A stretch of DNA of 64,000 nt, taken from TCS55 sp964343505. Its GTDB lineage: Bacteria > Fidelibacterota > Marinisomatia > Marinisomatales > TCS55. Positions 46,066 through 54,656 of this stretch are shown piece by piece (position 1 is the stretch's first letter; each line of letters opens with the position of its first letter). The notes beneath the pieces are model-generated. The model had not been told where the DNA came from and did no database searches. It worked only from the letters and a program-made list of their open reading frames with translations. The position numbers and the translations under genes were made by a program. The stretch covers positions 1 through 64,000 of the forward strand of contig CAYFJU010000001.1 in the NCBI GenBank assembly GCA_964343505.1, written 5' to 3'.

Positions 46066-47213
46066 GAAATAAACAGCCGGCAATTCTATTATTAGAAGAC
46101 GGCCGATCATTTCAGGGAACCGCCTTCGGGTATGTGGGTGAAACCACCGGGGAAGTGTGCTTTAATACGGGTTTGTCCGGCTATCAGGAAATTTTAACGG
46201 ACCCATCCTATTGCCGGCAGATCGTTACGATGACGGCGCCCCATATCGGAAATTATGGTGTAAACCCGGAGGATATTGAATCGGAGCGAATTCAAGTGGC
46301 CGGCTTTGTGATTAAGGAAGAAACAGATGTTCCTTCCAATTGGAGATCCACCCAGTCCATCGGCAAATATTTAGATGAACACAAAATTGTGGGTATTCAA
46401 AATGTGGATACGCGGGCCATCACGCGCCATATCCGTGATGAAGGGGCCATGAATGGGATTATCTCTTCTGTTGATTTAGATTTAGACAGTCTGAAGGAAA
46501 AGCTATCCAAAGTGCCATCCATGGCAGGGTTGGATTTGGCCAAAGAAGTCACTACCAAAGATTCATATTCATGGTCATCCAATCAATCAATCATCCAATC
46601 ATCAAAGACCGCCGAAGCTTCAACGCAGGCCGACAATCATTCAATCAATCATAAAGTCGCCGCTTTAGATTATGGAATTAAACATAATATCCTTCGTCTG
46701 TTAGAATCTCACGGATGCAATGTCACTGTTTTCCCTGCAAAAACTTCTCCAGAGGAGATTTTGGCTTTTGACCCGGATGGTATATTTTTAAGTAACGGGC
46801 CCGGAGATCCTGCTGCGGTAACTTACGGCATTGAAATGGTAAAAAATCTTTTAGGAAAGAAACCCATTTTTGGAATATGTCTGGGACATCAAATCCTGGC
46901 CTTGGCACTGGGGGCCAAAACCTATAAGCTCAAATTTGGTCATCGAGGAATCAATCACCCTGTTCGGTATGAAGATAATGGCGTCATTGAAATTACCAGT
47001 CAAAACCATGGGTTTGTTGTGGATCCAAAAACTTTGCCGAGCAATGTGAGTCAAACCCACATCAATTTAAATGACAATACCAATGCAGGGATTCGATGCA
47101 ATGATATCTCTGCTTTTTCAGTCCAATATCATCCGGAATCCAGTCCGGGGCCCCATGACAGCAGATATCTTTTTCAACAGTTTGTAGATATGATGGCAAG
47201 GGAAAAGGGATAA
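46062..47213 (+). CDS. carA: Carbamoyl-phosphate synthase small chain
   Basis: Glutaminase subunit supplying ammonia to CarB for arginine and pyrimidine synthesis. Start ATG 46062 overlaps the previous stop (the frame also opens at 46038). N-terminal small-chain domain (LLLEDGRSFQGTAFG, FNTGLSGYQEILTDPSY) and C-terminal class I glutaminase with Cys273 (FGICLGHQ), His357 and Glu359 (QYHPES). The linker between KDSYSW and KVAALDYGIKHN holds about 25 extra Ser/Asn/Gln-rich residues encoded by repeat DNA (46571-46650). carB is 2.8 kb downstream, not adjacent. Confidence 0.97.
   Translation: MRNKQPAILLLEDGRSFQGTAFGYVGETTGEVCFNTGLSGYQEILTDPSYCRQIVTMTAPHIGNYGVNPEDIESERIQVAGFVIKEETDVPSNWRSTQSIGKYLDEHKIVGIQNVDTRAITRHIRDEGAMNGIISSVDLDLDSLKEKLSKVPSMAGLDLAKEVTTKDSYSWSSNQSIIQSSKTAEASTQADNHSINHKVAALDYGIKHNILRLLESHGCNVTVFPAKTSPEEILAFDPDGIFLSNGPGDPAAVTYGIEMVKNLLGKKPIFGICLGHQILALALGAKTYKLKFGHRGINHPVRYEDNGVIEITSQNHGFVVDPKTLPSNVSQTHINLNDNTNAGIRCNDISAFSVQYHPESSPGPHDSRYLFQQFVDMMAREKG
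46571..46650 (+). repeat. In-frame repeat insertion in the carA linker
   Basis: AATCATCC-type repeats (46578-46603) followed by GACCGCCGAAGCTTCAACGC and further CAATCATTCAATCAATC. The 18-mer at 46586-46603 (ATCAATCATCCAATCATC) recurs exactly at 49931-49948 in the gap before carB. The inserted codons add Ser/Asn/Gln-rich sequence between the two CarA domains without breaking the frame. Confidence 0.7.
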
Positions 47214-47345
47214 TTGGATGAGTGGAGTGTTGAACAGATGTGGATGACCATGCTCGAAAATGATATTCCAACTGGTAATAGGTGTGAAAAAATAAAATTG
47301 TCCATTAATTCGTTTATCCATTACTCCACCATACCAATATTTGTG
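47214..47345. repeat. Repeat-derived intergenic sequence after carA
   Basis: TCCATTAAT (47301-47309) and ATCCATTACTCCACC (47316-47330) match, in inverse orientation, GTGGAGTAATGGATTAATGGA at 49882-49902 before carB. The left part (TTGGATGAGTGGAGTG) is similar in style. No gene or clear promoter is seen in 47214-47367. Confidence 0.5.
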
Positions 47346-47367
47346 TCCTCGTGGCATGATTTAATTC

Positions 47368-48270
47368 ATGGTAAACATAAATAACCTGTCTAAATCCTTC
47401 GGCCTCCGTAAAGCGGTGGATGGCCTCAACCTGGAAATACCGGACGGGGCGGTCTATGGATTTTTAGGTCCAAATGGCAGTGGAAAATCCACAACAATCC
47501 GGATGATGACTGCATTAATCTCCCCTGATGAAGGGGAAGTCATCATTCAAGGGAAATCGGTTCAGAAGTATGGAAATTTGGCTTTGTCTGGGGTAGGTGC
47601 ACTTATTGAACGGGCAGATTTTCACAAACATCTTTCAGGAGAAACAAATCTCAATATGCTGGCGCGGATGGAAGGAACGGATAAGGCCCGTGTTCAAACG
47701 GTTCTGGATCGTACTGGCTTGGGCGCCCGCGGGAAGGACAAAGTTAAAACCTATTCCCAAGGGATGAAGCAAAGATTGGGAATTGCCCAAGCCCTTTTAT
47801 CCAATCCGAAACTGTTGATTCTGGATGAGCCCACCAATGGTCTTGATCCGCAAGGTATGAAAGAAGTACGAGATTTAATCCGTGAATTGGCAGCAGAGGG
47901 TATTACGATTTTTATTTCGTCCCACCTATTGGATGAGGTGCAAAAGATCTGTTCCCACGTGGCCATGATCAGTTTGGGGAATCTGATCACTGCTGGAAAA
48001 ATGGAAGATTTATTGCGAGACTCTGATCTCCTATTAACAGAGGTTTATGTGGATCGAGTTGAGGCGGCTACGGAAATTCTTTCCAAACAAGCATGGGTGC
48101 ATCGTTGTGAAACAAAAGACGGTATATTGCGTGTTGGGGTAGGCCGTGAGAACATTTCTGAGATGGTAGAAATGTTGGTGCAAAAAAATATCCAGGTTTC
48201 AGCCATCATTCCGAAAACCAGCCTGGAAGATTTATATTTATCAAAGCTGGGGACAGAGAGTCAAATCTGA
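47368..48270 (+). CDS. ABC transporter ATP-binding protein
   Basis: A 300-aa ATPase of the BcrA/CcmA type with Walker A GPNGSGKS, signature YSQGMKQRLGIAQ, Walker B LLILDEPTNGLDP and the SSHLLDE H-loop. A C-terminal 80-residue extension is usual for this group. It shares one base with the permease start (TGATG) and forms an exporter with it. Confidence 0.94.
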   Translation: MVNINNLSKSFGLRKAVDGLNLEIPDGAVYGFLGPNGSGKSTTIRMMTALISPDEGEVIIQGKSVQKYGNLALSGVGALIERADFHKHLSGETNLNMLARMEGTDKARVQTVLDRTGLGARGKDKVKTYSQGMKQRLGIAQALLSNPKLLILDEPTNGLDPQGMKEVRDLIRELAAEGITIFISSHLLDEVQKICSHVAMISLGNLITAGKMEDLLRDSDLLLTEVYVDRVEAATEILSKQAWVHRCETKDGILRVGVGRENISEMVEMLVQKNIQVSAIIPKTSLEDLYLSKLGTESQI

Positions 48271-49106
48271 TGCTGGGATTGATCCATAATGAACTATTGG
48301 TAATCATTGGCCGGTGGCGAAGCTATATTGGTTTTATTGGTATTTCCATTCTCATGCCATTGATCCTATGGGGGTTTGTCTATGGCAGCGGTGAATTGCA
48401 CCAAGATTATGTGCGGGAATTGGGCGGTACATTTATGGTGGTTGGATCCATTTTCAATTCATTCCTCGCAACGTATATCATTATGAATACGCTTTGGATT
48501 CATATTCCATTTTTGATTACTTTGGCTGCAGGGGATGCTGTGGCCGCAGATGGCGCCAATGGTATTTTCAGGATAACACTAACACGATCTGTCAGCCGAT
48601 TAAAGATTCTGGTTTCAAAATTATTGGCCACCTATATCTATACCGCTGCACTTCTTATATTCTGTGCATTTTGGAGTCTGGGAGTGGGTAGTCTTGTTTT
48701 AGGAACTGGCGATCTCATTACTATAGATAATGGTATTCTGATCTTAGATGAGTCCCAGGCATGGATTCGAATGGCCCTTTCATTTTCCCTGGCGATATTG
48801 GTCATGTGCATGGTGGCAACACTTTGTTTTATGTTTTCTGCGTTGGTGAATAATGCGGTTGGCCCTATCATTGGGACCATGTTTTTGATCATCATTAGTT
48901 ATATGATCATGGGTATTCCATTAGAAATATTTGAAAAAATAGAACCATATTTATTTGTAAAATATTTTAATGTGTGGTGGGATGCCTTTAAGGATCCCAT
49001 CCCTTGGGGTGAAATTGGGAAGAAATTGGGAATTCTGGGCACCTATTCAGCCGGGTTTTTTGGTGTTGCTGTTTATGTGTTTTTGAAAAAGGATATTAAA
49101 ACTTGA
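48270..49106 (+). CDS. ABC-2 type permease
   Basis: A 278-aa membrane protein with about six helices (for example GFIGISILMPLILWGFVYG, GPIIGTMFLIIISYMIMGI, GILGTYSAGFFGVAVYVF). AAGDAVAADGANGIFRITLT is the typical ABC-2 family motif region. It partners the ATPase before it; the substrate is unknown. Its stop overlaps the TTG start of the LolA-like gene. Confidence 0.88.
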   Translation: MLGLIHNELLVIIGRWRSYIGFIGISILMPLILWGFVYGSGELHQDYVRELGGTFMVVGSIFNSFLATYIIMNTLWIHIPFLITLAAGDAVAADGANGIFRITLTRSVSRLKILVSKLLATYIYTAALLIFCAFWSLGVGSLVLGTGDLITIDNGILILDESQAWIRMALSFSLAILVMCMVATLCFMFSALVNNAVGPIIGTMFLIIISYMIMGIPLEIFEKIEPYLFVKYFNVWWDAFKDPIPWGEIGKKLGILGTYSAGFFGVAVYVFLKKDIKT

Positions 49107-49861
49107 GACGTTTTTTCCTAACGGCCTTCTTTATGTTAACATCCTTGATGGTTGCCCAGACACCGTCTATTGAACACATTCGTGACAAAATTATAGCCCA
49201 ATTTGACCGGATTGAAGATTATCAGGTAGATGTTAAGATTTCCATAAAAATGACCGGTTTCCGGATGCCAAAAAAGAAAATCCGAATGTATTATAAGCGG
49301 CCGGACAAAGTGAAAGTGGAAACCAAAGGATTTGCGATTCTGCCCAAAACTGGAGTAGAGGGGAATCCCAACGAATTTTTAGACATGCTGAAGCACGTCA
49401 CAGAGATAAAACGGACGATCCATGACAATAAACCTTTCTACAAAATTCATGGTAAAGTGGAACGAGATTCATTGAAAATTCCGCTCAAGTTAAAAAAGAA
49501 CGCAATACCTGAAATCACCATGGATGTATTTGTAGATGCAAAAAAATGGGTAATCACTGAAGTGAGTGTTTATTTGGATTCGGAAAGTATTTTCACTTTT
49601 CATACCGACTATATGGAGATAAAGGGAATCCATGTACCTGAAAAATCTGTTTTCAAAATAGGGGTAAAAGGAATCAGCCGGTGGTCCGCCGGGAATCCCG
49701 TTGACCTCGGTGGCCCCGGATCAGAAAGAAAAGATTTTGAAACTATCGCTAAAAATGCCGGATTCGACCCTGCCAAAGATGAATTTGTAGGAGAAATGGT
49801 TATGACATTTTCAAAGTATAAAGTGAATGAAGGACTAAAAGACAAAATTTTTAAGGAATAA
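49103..49861 (+). CDS. LolA-like outer-membrane lipoprotein-sorting family protein
   Basis: A 252-aa exported protein with TTG start overlapping the permease stop by 4 bases (signal peptide MRRFFLTAFFMLTSLMVAQ). It contains IEDYQVDVKISIKMTGF, then MYYKRPDKVKVETKGFAILP, and TEVSVYLDSESIFTFHTDY, which fit the LolA/LolB-like half-barrel. Such proteins carry lipids or lipoproteins through the periplasm. With the ABC exporter genes it could form a lipid or lipoprotein export system; this is inference from context. Confidence 0.75.
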   Translation: MRRFFLTAFFMLTSLMVAQTPSIEHIRDKIIAQFDRIEDYQVDVKISIKMTGFRMPKKKIRMYYKRPDKVKVETKGFAILPKTGVEGNPNEFLDMLKHVTEIKRTIHDNKPFYKIHGKVERDSLKIPLKLKKNAIPEITMDVFVDAKKWVITEVSVYLDSESIFTFHTDYMEIKGIHVPEKSVFKIGVKGISRWSAGNPVDLGGPGSERKDFETIAKNAGFDPAKDEFVGEMVMTFSKYKVNEGLKDKIFKE

Positions 49862-49881
49862 TTCCCCTAACACTTAAAGTC

Positions 49882-49958
49882 GTGGAGTAATGGATTAATG
49901 GAGCGGTGGTTCAATAAAAGATATACACAAATCAATCATCCAATCATCCATTATTCCA
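49882..49958. repeat. Palindromic repeat before carB
   Basis: TGGAGTAATGGAT (49883-49895) and ATCCATTATTCCA (49946-49958) are inverted copies matching at 12 of 13 positions. The right half includes the 18-mer shared with the carA linker insertion. It fills the 131-base gap between the LolA-like gene and carB. Confidence 0.6.
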
Positions 49959-49992
49959 ATAATAATTAAGAAGTAAAATTAGTACAGAAGAA

Positions 49993-52900
49993 ATGCCTAA
50001 GAGAGAAGATATACACTCAATCTTGATCATCGGTGCGGGACCGATTATCATTGGTCAAGCATGTGAATTTGATTATTCCGGAACGCAAGCCACACGGGCC
50101 TTGAAAGAAGAAGGATACCGCGTCATTTTGGTGAACTCCAACCCTGCCACCATTATGACCGATCCAAACTTGGCGGATGCAACGTACATTGAGCCCATTA
50201 CTGCAGATTATGTTGAAGCCATCATCCAAAAAGAAAAACCAGATGCAATCCTGCCAACGGTAGGCGGACAAACGGCACTTAATATAGCCATGGATCTTAA
50301 CCGGGAGGGGATCTTGGAAAAATATGGTGTGCAGCTGATTGGCGCCCAGGTGGATGCGATTGATAAAGCGGAAGACCGAGAGCGATTCAAAGAAGCCATG
50401 GATGCGGTGGGCATTGATACGGCTCAAGGCGGATTTGTCCATTCATGGCCGGAAGCTGAGGCGCAGTTGGAGAAGATGCAATTCCCGATCATTATTCGTC
50501 CTTCATTCACCATGGGTGGCACCGGCGGTTCGGTGGCTTATAATCATGACGAGTTCCAAGAATTGATTGAAAATGGATTAAACGCCAGCCCCATTACCGA
50601 AGTCCTTGTCGAAGAATCTTTATTGGGTTGGAAGGAATTCGAGCTGGAAGTCATACGGGATACAGCAGACAACGCCATTATCATTTGTTCCATTGAAAAT
50701 ATAGATCCCATGGGGGTTCATACAGGAGATTCCGTAACGGTGGCACCAGCGATGACGCTCACGGATAAAGAATTTCAGCAGATGCGGAATTGGGCCATTC
50801 TATGCCTACGAACTATTGGGGTGGAAACGGGTGGTTCCAATGTACAATTCGCGGTGAATCCAGAGAATGGGCGCATGATTGTGATCGAAATGAACCCACG
50901 GGTCAGTCGCTCATCGGCGTTGGCTTCTAAAGCAACCGGCTTCCCGATCGCGAAGGTTGCTGCAAAACTGGCAGTAGGTTTCACCTTGGATGAATTGCCC
51001 AACGATATTACCGGAAAAACCTTGGCCGCTTTTGAACCTACCATTGATTACATCATTACAAAAGTTCCCCGCTTCGATTTTGAAAAATTTCCGTCCGCAT
51101 CTGGGCATTTGGGCGTACAGATGCAAAGTGTGGGCGAAGTCATGGCCATTGGTCGAACATTCAGGGAATCGGTACAAAAGGCTTATCGCTCCCTAGAAGT
51201 CGGATTGGATGGTCTAGAACCAAAACCTACAGCGGAAGGGGATCCGGATGTGAATCGAGCCCGGTCATTGGATATGTCCACCCTACGATATGGAACATCA
51301 TTCAGATTGTTGAAAGTCCGCCAGGCATTTAAGGAAGGACAATCCATTGAAGATGTATTCAATGTAACCAAAATTGATCCCTGGTTTTTGAATCAGATTA
51401 AAATGCTAGTGGATATGCAAAATGTAGAGACGCATAGCGATGCGTCTTTACGGGAATTGAAACATAATGGATTTTCCGATAAACAGATCGGACGCTTGAG
51501 CGGAAAAACAGAACTGGAAATCCGGGCCCAACGGAAAAAAGAATCAGTACATCCTTCTTATAAAGTGGTGGACACATGTGCGGCTGAATTCGAAGCCCAG
51601 ACACCATATTGCTACTCCACTTATGATGAAGAAAATGAGATTACCCCGCTCGAGGGGAAAAAGGTAATTATCCTTGGCGGCGGCCCCAACCGCATCGGCC
51701 AGGGGATCGAATTTGATTATTGCTGTGTCCAAGCGGTGTTTGGACTGAAAGACCAAGGGTTCAAAACCATCATGGTGAATTGCAATCCGGAAACGGTGAG
51801 TACGGATTTTGATTTGGTAGATCGTTTGTATTTTGAACCGGTCACCTTTGAGGATGTACTGAATATTGTGGAGTTTGAAAAGCCCGATGGTGTCCTGGTC
51901 CAGTTTGGCGGCCAGACGCCTCTAAAGATTGCCGATGCACTCGCCGATGCAGGGGCCCCAATTATTGGCACATCTCCCCAAAATATTGATCTGGCAGAAG
52001 ACCGTGAAAAATTCGGAAAAATTCTTGATAAGTTGAATGTGGTTTGTCCCAAGTATGGCACAGGAAGAACACTGGACGAAGTGGTAGAGGTGGCAGAGCG
52101 AATCGGATTTCCTGTCTTAGCACGCCCAAGCTATGTCCTCGGCGGACGGGCAATGGAGATTGTCTATTCGAAGGAACAACTCATTGATTACATTTCCCGA
52201 AATGCGGATGTGACAGAAGGACATCCCATCTTGATTGACGAATTTTTAGAAGATGCCTTTGAATTTGATGTGGATGCACTCTGCGATGGCGATTCGGTCC
52301 ACATTGGCGCTGTCATGCAGCATATTGAAGAAGCAGGAATTCATTCAGGGGATTCTGCCTGCGTATTGCCGCCATACCGAATTACCACCGAAGCTATGGA
52401 TGAGATCATTCGTATTACCAAAGCCTTAGCGATTGAACTAAATGTCATTGGTCTCATCAATTTACAATTCGCTTATAAGGATGGCATTGTGTATGTCTTG
52501 GAGGTGAACCCTCGAGCCAGCCGTACTGTTCCGTTTGTAAGCAAGGCAACGGATGCACCGCTAGCGCGGATCGCTTCCCAATTGGCTGTTGGGGCAAACC
52601 TTTCTGATTTTGAACTTCAGACATGGGACAGGAATAATCACGTGGCGGTGAAAGAGGCTGTACTGCCATTCAACAAATTCCCGGAGGAGTCCATTTTCTT
52701 AAGCCCTGAGATGAAATCCACTGGAGAAGTAATGGGCATTTCAAATTCAATGGGCGAATCATTTCGCCGTGCTTCCATAAGCGCCGGTAACTCAGTGCCT
52801 GATTCGGGAACCGTATTTATCTCTGTAAATAATTCTGATAAATTAGATATCATACCTATCGCCCGAGATCTGACCGAAATTGGATTTAATCTCTTGGCGA

Positions 52901-53196
52901 CGGCCGGAACAGCGAAAGAATTAAGGCGTAATGGCCTTCAGGTTGATTCTGTATTTAAAGTGGGCGAGGGAAGACCTAATGTAGTAGATGGCATCAAGAA
53001 TGGTGAAGTGAACCTGGTGATCAACACACCCATGGGCGCACGGGCACGGTATGATGAGGAATCCATCGGAAGGGCCTGTATCCAAAAAGGGATTGAAGTG
53101 ATTACGACCCTTTCCGGCGCAGAAGCAGCCGTGAGGGCCATCCGCTTGTGCGGCAGGAAAATTGAAGTGAAATCAATACAAGAATATCACAATTAG
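49993..53196 (+). CDS. carB: Carbamoyl-phosphate synthase large chain
   Basis: A 1067-aa synthetase of full length. Two homologous ATP-grasp halves are visible (SILIIGAGPIIIGQACEFDY and KVIILGGGPNRIGQGIEFDY starts; RPSFTMGGTGGS and RPSYVLGGRAME glycine loops), a central oligomerisation region, and a C-terminal MGS-like allosteric domain (about 930-1067, LLATAGTAKELRRNGL). It makes carbamoyl phosphate from bicarbonate, ATP and CarA-derived ammonia. A near-perfect 12-bp palindrome (51424-51451) lies in the oligomerisation region. The argG attenuator follows. Confidence 0.98.
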   Translation: MPKREDIHSILIIGAGPIIIGQACEFDYSGTQATRALKEEGYRVILVNSNPATIMTDPNLADATYIEPITADYVEAIIQKEKPDAILPTVGGQTALNIAMDLNREGILEKYGVQLIGAQVDAIDKAEDRERFKEAMDAVGIDTAQGGFVHSWPEAEAQLEKMQFPIIIRPSFTMGGTGGSVAYNHDEFQELIENGLNASPITEVLVEESLLGWKEFELEVIRDTADNAIIICSIENIDPMGVHTGDSVTVAPAMTLTDKEFQQMRNWAILCLRTIGVETGGSNVQFAVNPENGRMIVIEMNPRVSRSSALASKATGFPIAKVAAKLAVGFTLDELPNDITGKTLAAFEPTIDYIITKVPRFDFEKFPSASGHLGVQMQSVGEVMAIGRTFRESVQKAYRSLEVGLDGLEPKPTAEGDPDVNRARSLDMSTLRYGTSFRLLKVRQAFKEGQSIEDVFNVTKIDPWFLNQIKMLVDMQNVETHSDASLRELKHNGFSDKQIGRLSGKTELEIRAQRKKESVHPSYKVVDTCAAEFEAQTPYCYSTYDEENEITPLEGKKVIILGGGPNRIGQGIEFDYCCVQAVFGLKDQGFKTIMVNCNPETVSTDFDLVDRLYFEPVTFEDVLNIVEFEKPDGVLVQFGGQTPLKIADALADAGAPIIGTSPQNIDLAEDREKFGKILDKLNVVCPKYGTGRTLDEVVEVAERIGFPVLARPSYVLGGRAMEIVYSKEQLIDYISRNADVTEGHPILIDEFLEDAFEFDVDALCDGDSVHIGAVMQHIEEAGIHSGDSACVLPPYRITTEAMDEIIRITKALAIELNVIGLINLQFAYKDGIVYVLEVNPRASRTVPFVSKATDAPLARIASQLAVGANLSDFELQTWDRNNHVAVKEAVLPFNKFPEESIFLSPEMKSTGEVMGISNSMGESFRRASISAGNSVPDSGTVFISVNNSDKLDIIPIARDLTEIGFNLLATAGTAKELRRNGLQVDSVFKVGEGRPNVVDGIKNGEVNLVINTPMGARARYDEESIGRACIQKGIEVITTLSGAEAAVRAIRLCGRKIEVKSIQEYHN
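51424..51451 (+). repeat. Palindrome inside carB coding sequence
   Basis: GTAGAGACGCAT-AGCG-ATGCGTCTTTAC: 12 pairs with one G-T. It encodes VETHSDASL in frame in the central region of CarB. Palindromes beginning GTAGAGACG are known as dispersed repeats in other bacteria, notably cyanobacteria. Confidence 0.55.
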
Positions 53197-53238
53197 GTGT
53201 TGGTTTACATTAAGTTAATCCATTAGCTTCAGGCCACA

Positions 53239-53307
53239 ATGTTGAACACACGACGCAATAATAGACAGGAACGACGTCGCCCCAATCATTTGGAGGGACA
53301 CCGGTAA
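53239..53307 (+). CDS. Arginine-rich leader peptide of the argG attenuator
   Basis: A 22-codon frame from ATG 53239 to TAA 53305-53307, beginning MLNTRRNNRQERRR, with seven arginines at codons 5, 6, 9, 12, 13, 14 and 22. They use five different codons (CGA, CGC, AGA, CGT, CGG). CAGG lies five bases before the ATG as a modest ribosome site. The frame ends within one arm of an antiterminator (53295-53304), 87 bases before argG. Charged tRNA-Arg supply would set where the ribosome stops, as in his and leu leaders. Coding density of Arg, position and the RNA structures make chance unlikely. Confidence 0.85.
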   Translation: MLNTRRNNRQERRRPNHLEGHR

Positions 53308-53362
53308 AGTCTAGCGTCTAGTCATAATAAAAAGATTTTGATGAAAGCCCTCCGGATGTCCC
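53295..53362 (+). promoter_or_regulatory. Antiterminator helix of the argG attenuator
   Basis: GGGACACCGG (53295-53304, last codons of the leader) pairs with CCGG-A-TGTCCC (53352-53362): ten pairs with a single bulged A56. This excludes the inner part of the terminator stem (53352-53364). A ribosome stalled on Arg codons 12-14 (53272-53280) would leave the left arm mostly free. A ribosome reaching the stop codon would cover it. Confidence 0.8.
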
Positions 53363-53376
53363 GGTGGGCTTTTTTA
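53344..53376 (+). terminator. argG: Intrinsic terminator of the argG attenuator
   Basis: AAAGCCC (53344-53350) pairs with GGGCTTT (53366-53372), and after a T-T mismatch CCGG (53352-53355) pairs with CCGG (53361-53364) around loop ATGTC. Six T follow, then ATTTT. It lies 18 bases before argG, so it controls entry into argGH. Confidence 0.9.
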
Positions 53377-53393
53377 TTTTAGAAAGGCATATA

Positions 53394-54656
53394 ATGAAAA
53401 AAGAAAAAATCATATTGGCTTACAGCGGTGGATTGGACACCTCCATCATCCTGAAATGGCTGGTGAATAAAGGTTTTGAAGTCATTTGCTTCATTGGTGA
53501 TGTGGGGCAAAAAGATGATTTCAAATCGGTTGAGGATAAAGCAATGACTTTGGGTGCGTCCAAAGTCCATATTAAAAATTTGCAGAAGGCATTTGTTACG
53601 GATTATATCTTCCCTGCATTGCAGGGGAATGCCCTTTATGAAGGGCGATACCTTTTGGGAACATCCTTAGCTCGCCCCGTTTTGGCCAAAGCTCAAATCG
53701 ACATCGCCCATGAAGAAGGCGCCACCATGGTTTCTCATGGCTCGACCGGGAAGGGAAATGATCAGGTCCGTTTTGAATTGGCTTACTATGCATTGGATCC
53801 GAAAATAGAAGTTTTTTCACCGTGGAAGGATCCAGAATTTTTAGACCAATTTAAAGGCCGGAATGACCTGTTGTCCTATGCGGATAAATGGGAAATACCT
53901 GTTACGGCTACAAGGAAAAAGCCCTACAGTGAAGATGAGAATCTTATGCATATCAGCCATGAAGCGGGTGTGTTGGAGGATCCGTCTGCCAGACCGGATG
54001 CGTCCGTTTTCAGCATGACCAATGGCATAAGCGACGCCCCGAAAAAGGAAACGGTCATCCAAATTGAATTCAAGGACGGAATCCCAACACAGGTTAAAAA
54101 CTTGGATGACGGGACAGTGAAAACAGGCGGATTGGATATGTTCCTATACTTGAATGAATTGGGAAGTCAGCATGGTATTGGCCGCGTAGATATGGTGGAG
54201 AACCGTTTTATCGGTATTAAATCGAGAGGGGTCTACGAAACACCGGGGGCAACCATCCTCTGGGAAGCCCACCGGGATTTAGAAGGGGTCGCTATGGATA
54301 AGGAAGTGATGCATATCCGGGATATGCTCATTCCCAAGTTTGCCGAACTGATCTATAATGGTTTCTGGTTTTCACCGGAAATGGATTTTTTGCTCACTTC
54401 TATTGCCAAAAGTCAGGAGGCTGTAGATGGAACCGTCCGGGTTGCCCTTTTAAAAGGAAATGTCATTTCAATTGGGCGGGAATCTCCCACCTCCCTTTAT
54501 GATCAGGATATGTCCAGCATGGATGTGGAAGGGGGCTTTGACGCCACTGATTCACAAGGATTTATCAATATTAATGCGATTCGGTTGAAAGCCCATTCCC
54601 TGGTGCTGCATCGCCGGGATCCCTACAAATGGCGGAAGGAAACCAGCCATGAGTAA
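53394..54656 (+). CDS. argG: Argininosuccinate synthase
   Basis: A 420-aa enzyme joining citrulline and aspartate with ATP. Start ATG 53394 with AAAGG upstream; an earlier in-frame GTG (53364) lies in the terminator stem and is not plausible. Visible motifs are the PP-loop ILAYSGGLDTSIIL, GKGNDQVRFEL, and the C-terminal ESPTSLYDQDMSS. It overlaps argH by 8 bases and is preceded by the arginine-leader attenuator. Confidence 0.97.
   Translation: MKKEKIILAYSGGLDTSIILKWLVNKGFEVICFIGDVGQKDDFKSVEDKAMTLGASKVHIKNLQKAFVTDYIFPALQGNALYEGRYLLGTSLARPVLAKAQIDIAHEEGATMVSHGSTGKGNDQVRFELAYYALDPKIEVFSPWKDPEFLDQFKGRNDLLSYADKWEIPVTATRKKPYSEDENLMHISHEAGVLEDPSARPDASVFSMTNGISDAPKKETVIQIEFKDGIPTQVKNLDDGTVKTGGLDMFLYLNELGSQHGIGRVDMVENRFIGIKSRGVYETPGATILWEAHRDLEGVAMDKEVMHIRDMLIPKFAELIYNGFWFSPEMDFLLTSIAKSQEAVDGTVRVALLKGNVISIGRESPTSLYDQDMSSMDVEGGFDATDSQGFININAIRLKAHSLVLHRRDPYKWRKETSHE

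Noticed and set aside
46571..49958. CRISPR array from AATCATCC repeats
   Set aside because: Repeats are short and degenerate, with no regular spacers and no cas genes.
53364..53393. Earlier in-frame GTG start for argG
   Set aside because: It lies in the terminator stem, adds ten residues unlike ArgG, and ATG 53394 has its own ribosome site.
53197..53393. T-box riboswitch upstream of argG
   Set aside because: No T-box sequence (GGTGGxACCGCG type) is present; the Arg-rich frame explains the leader better.
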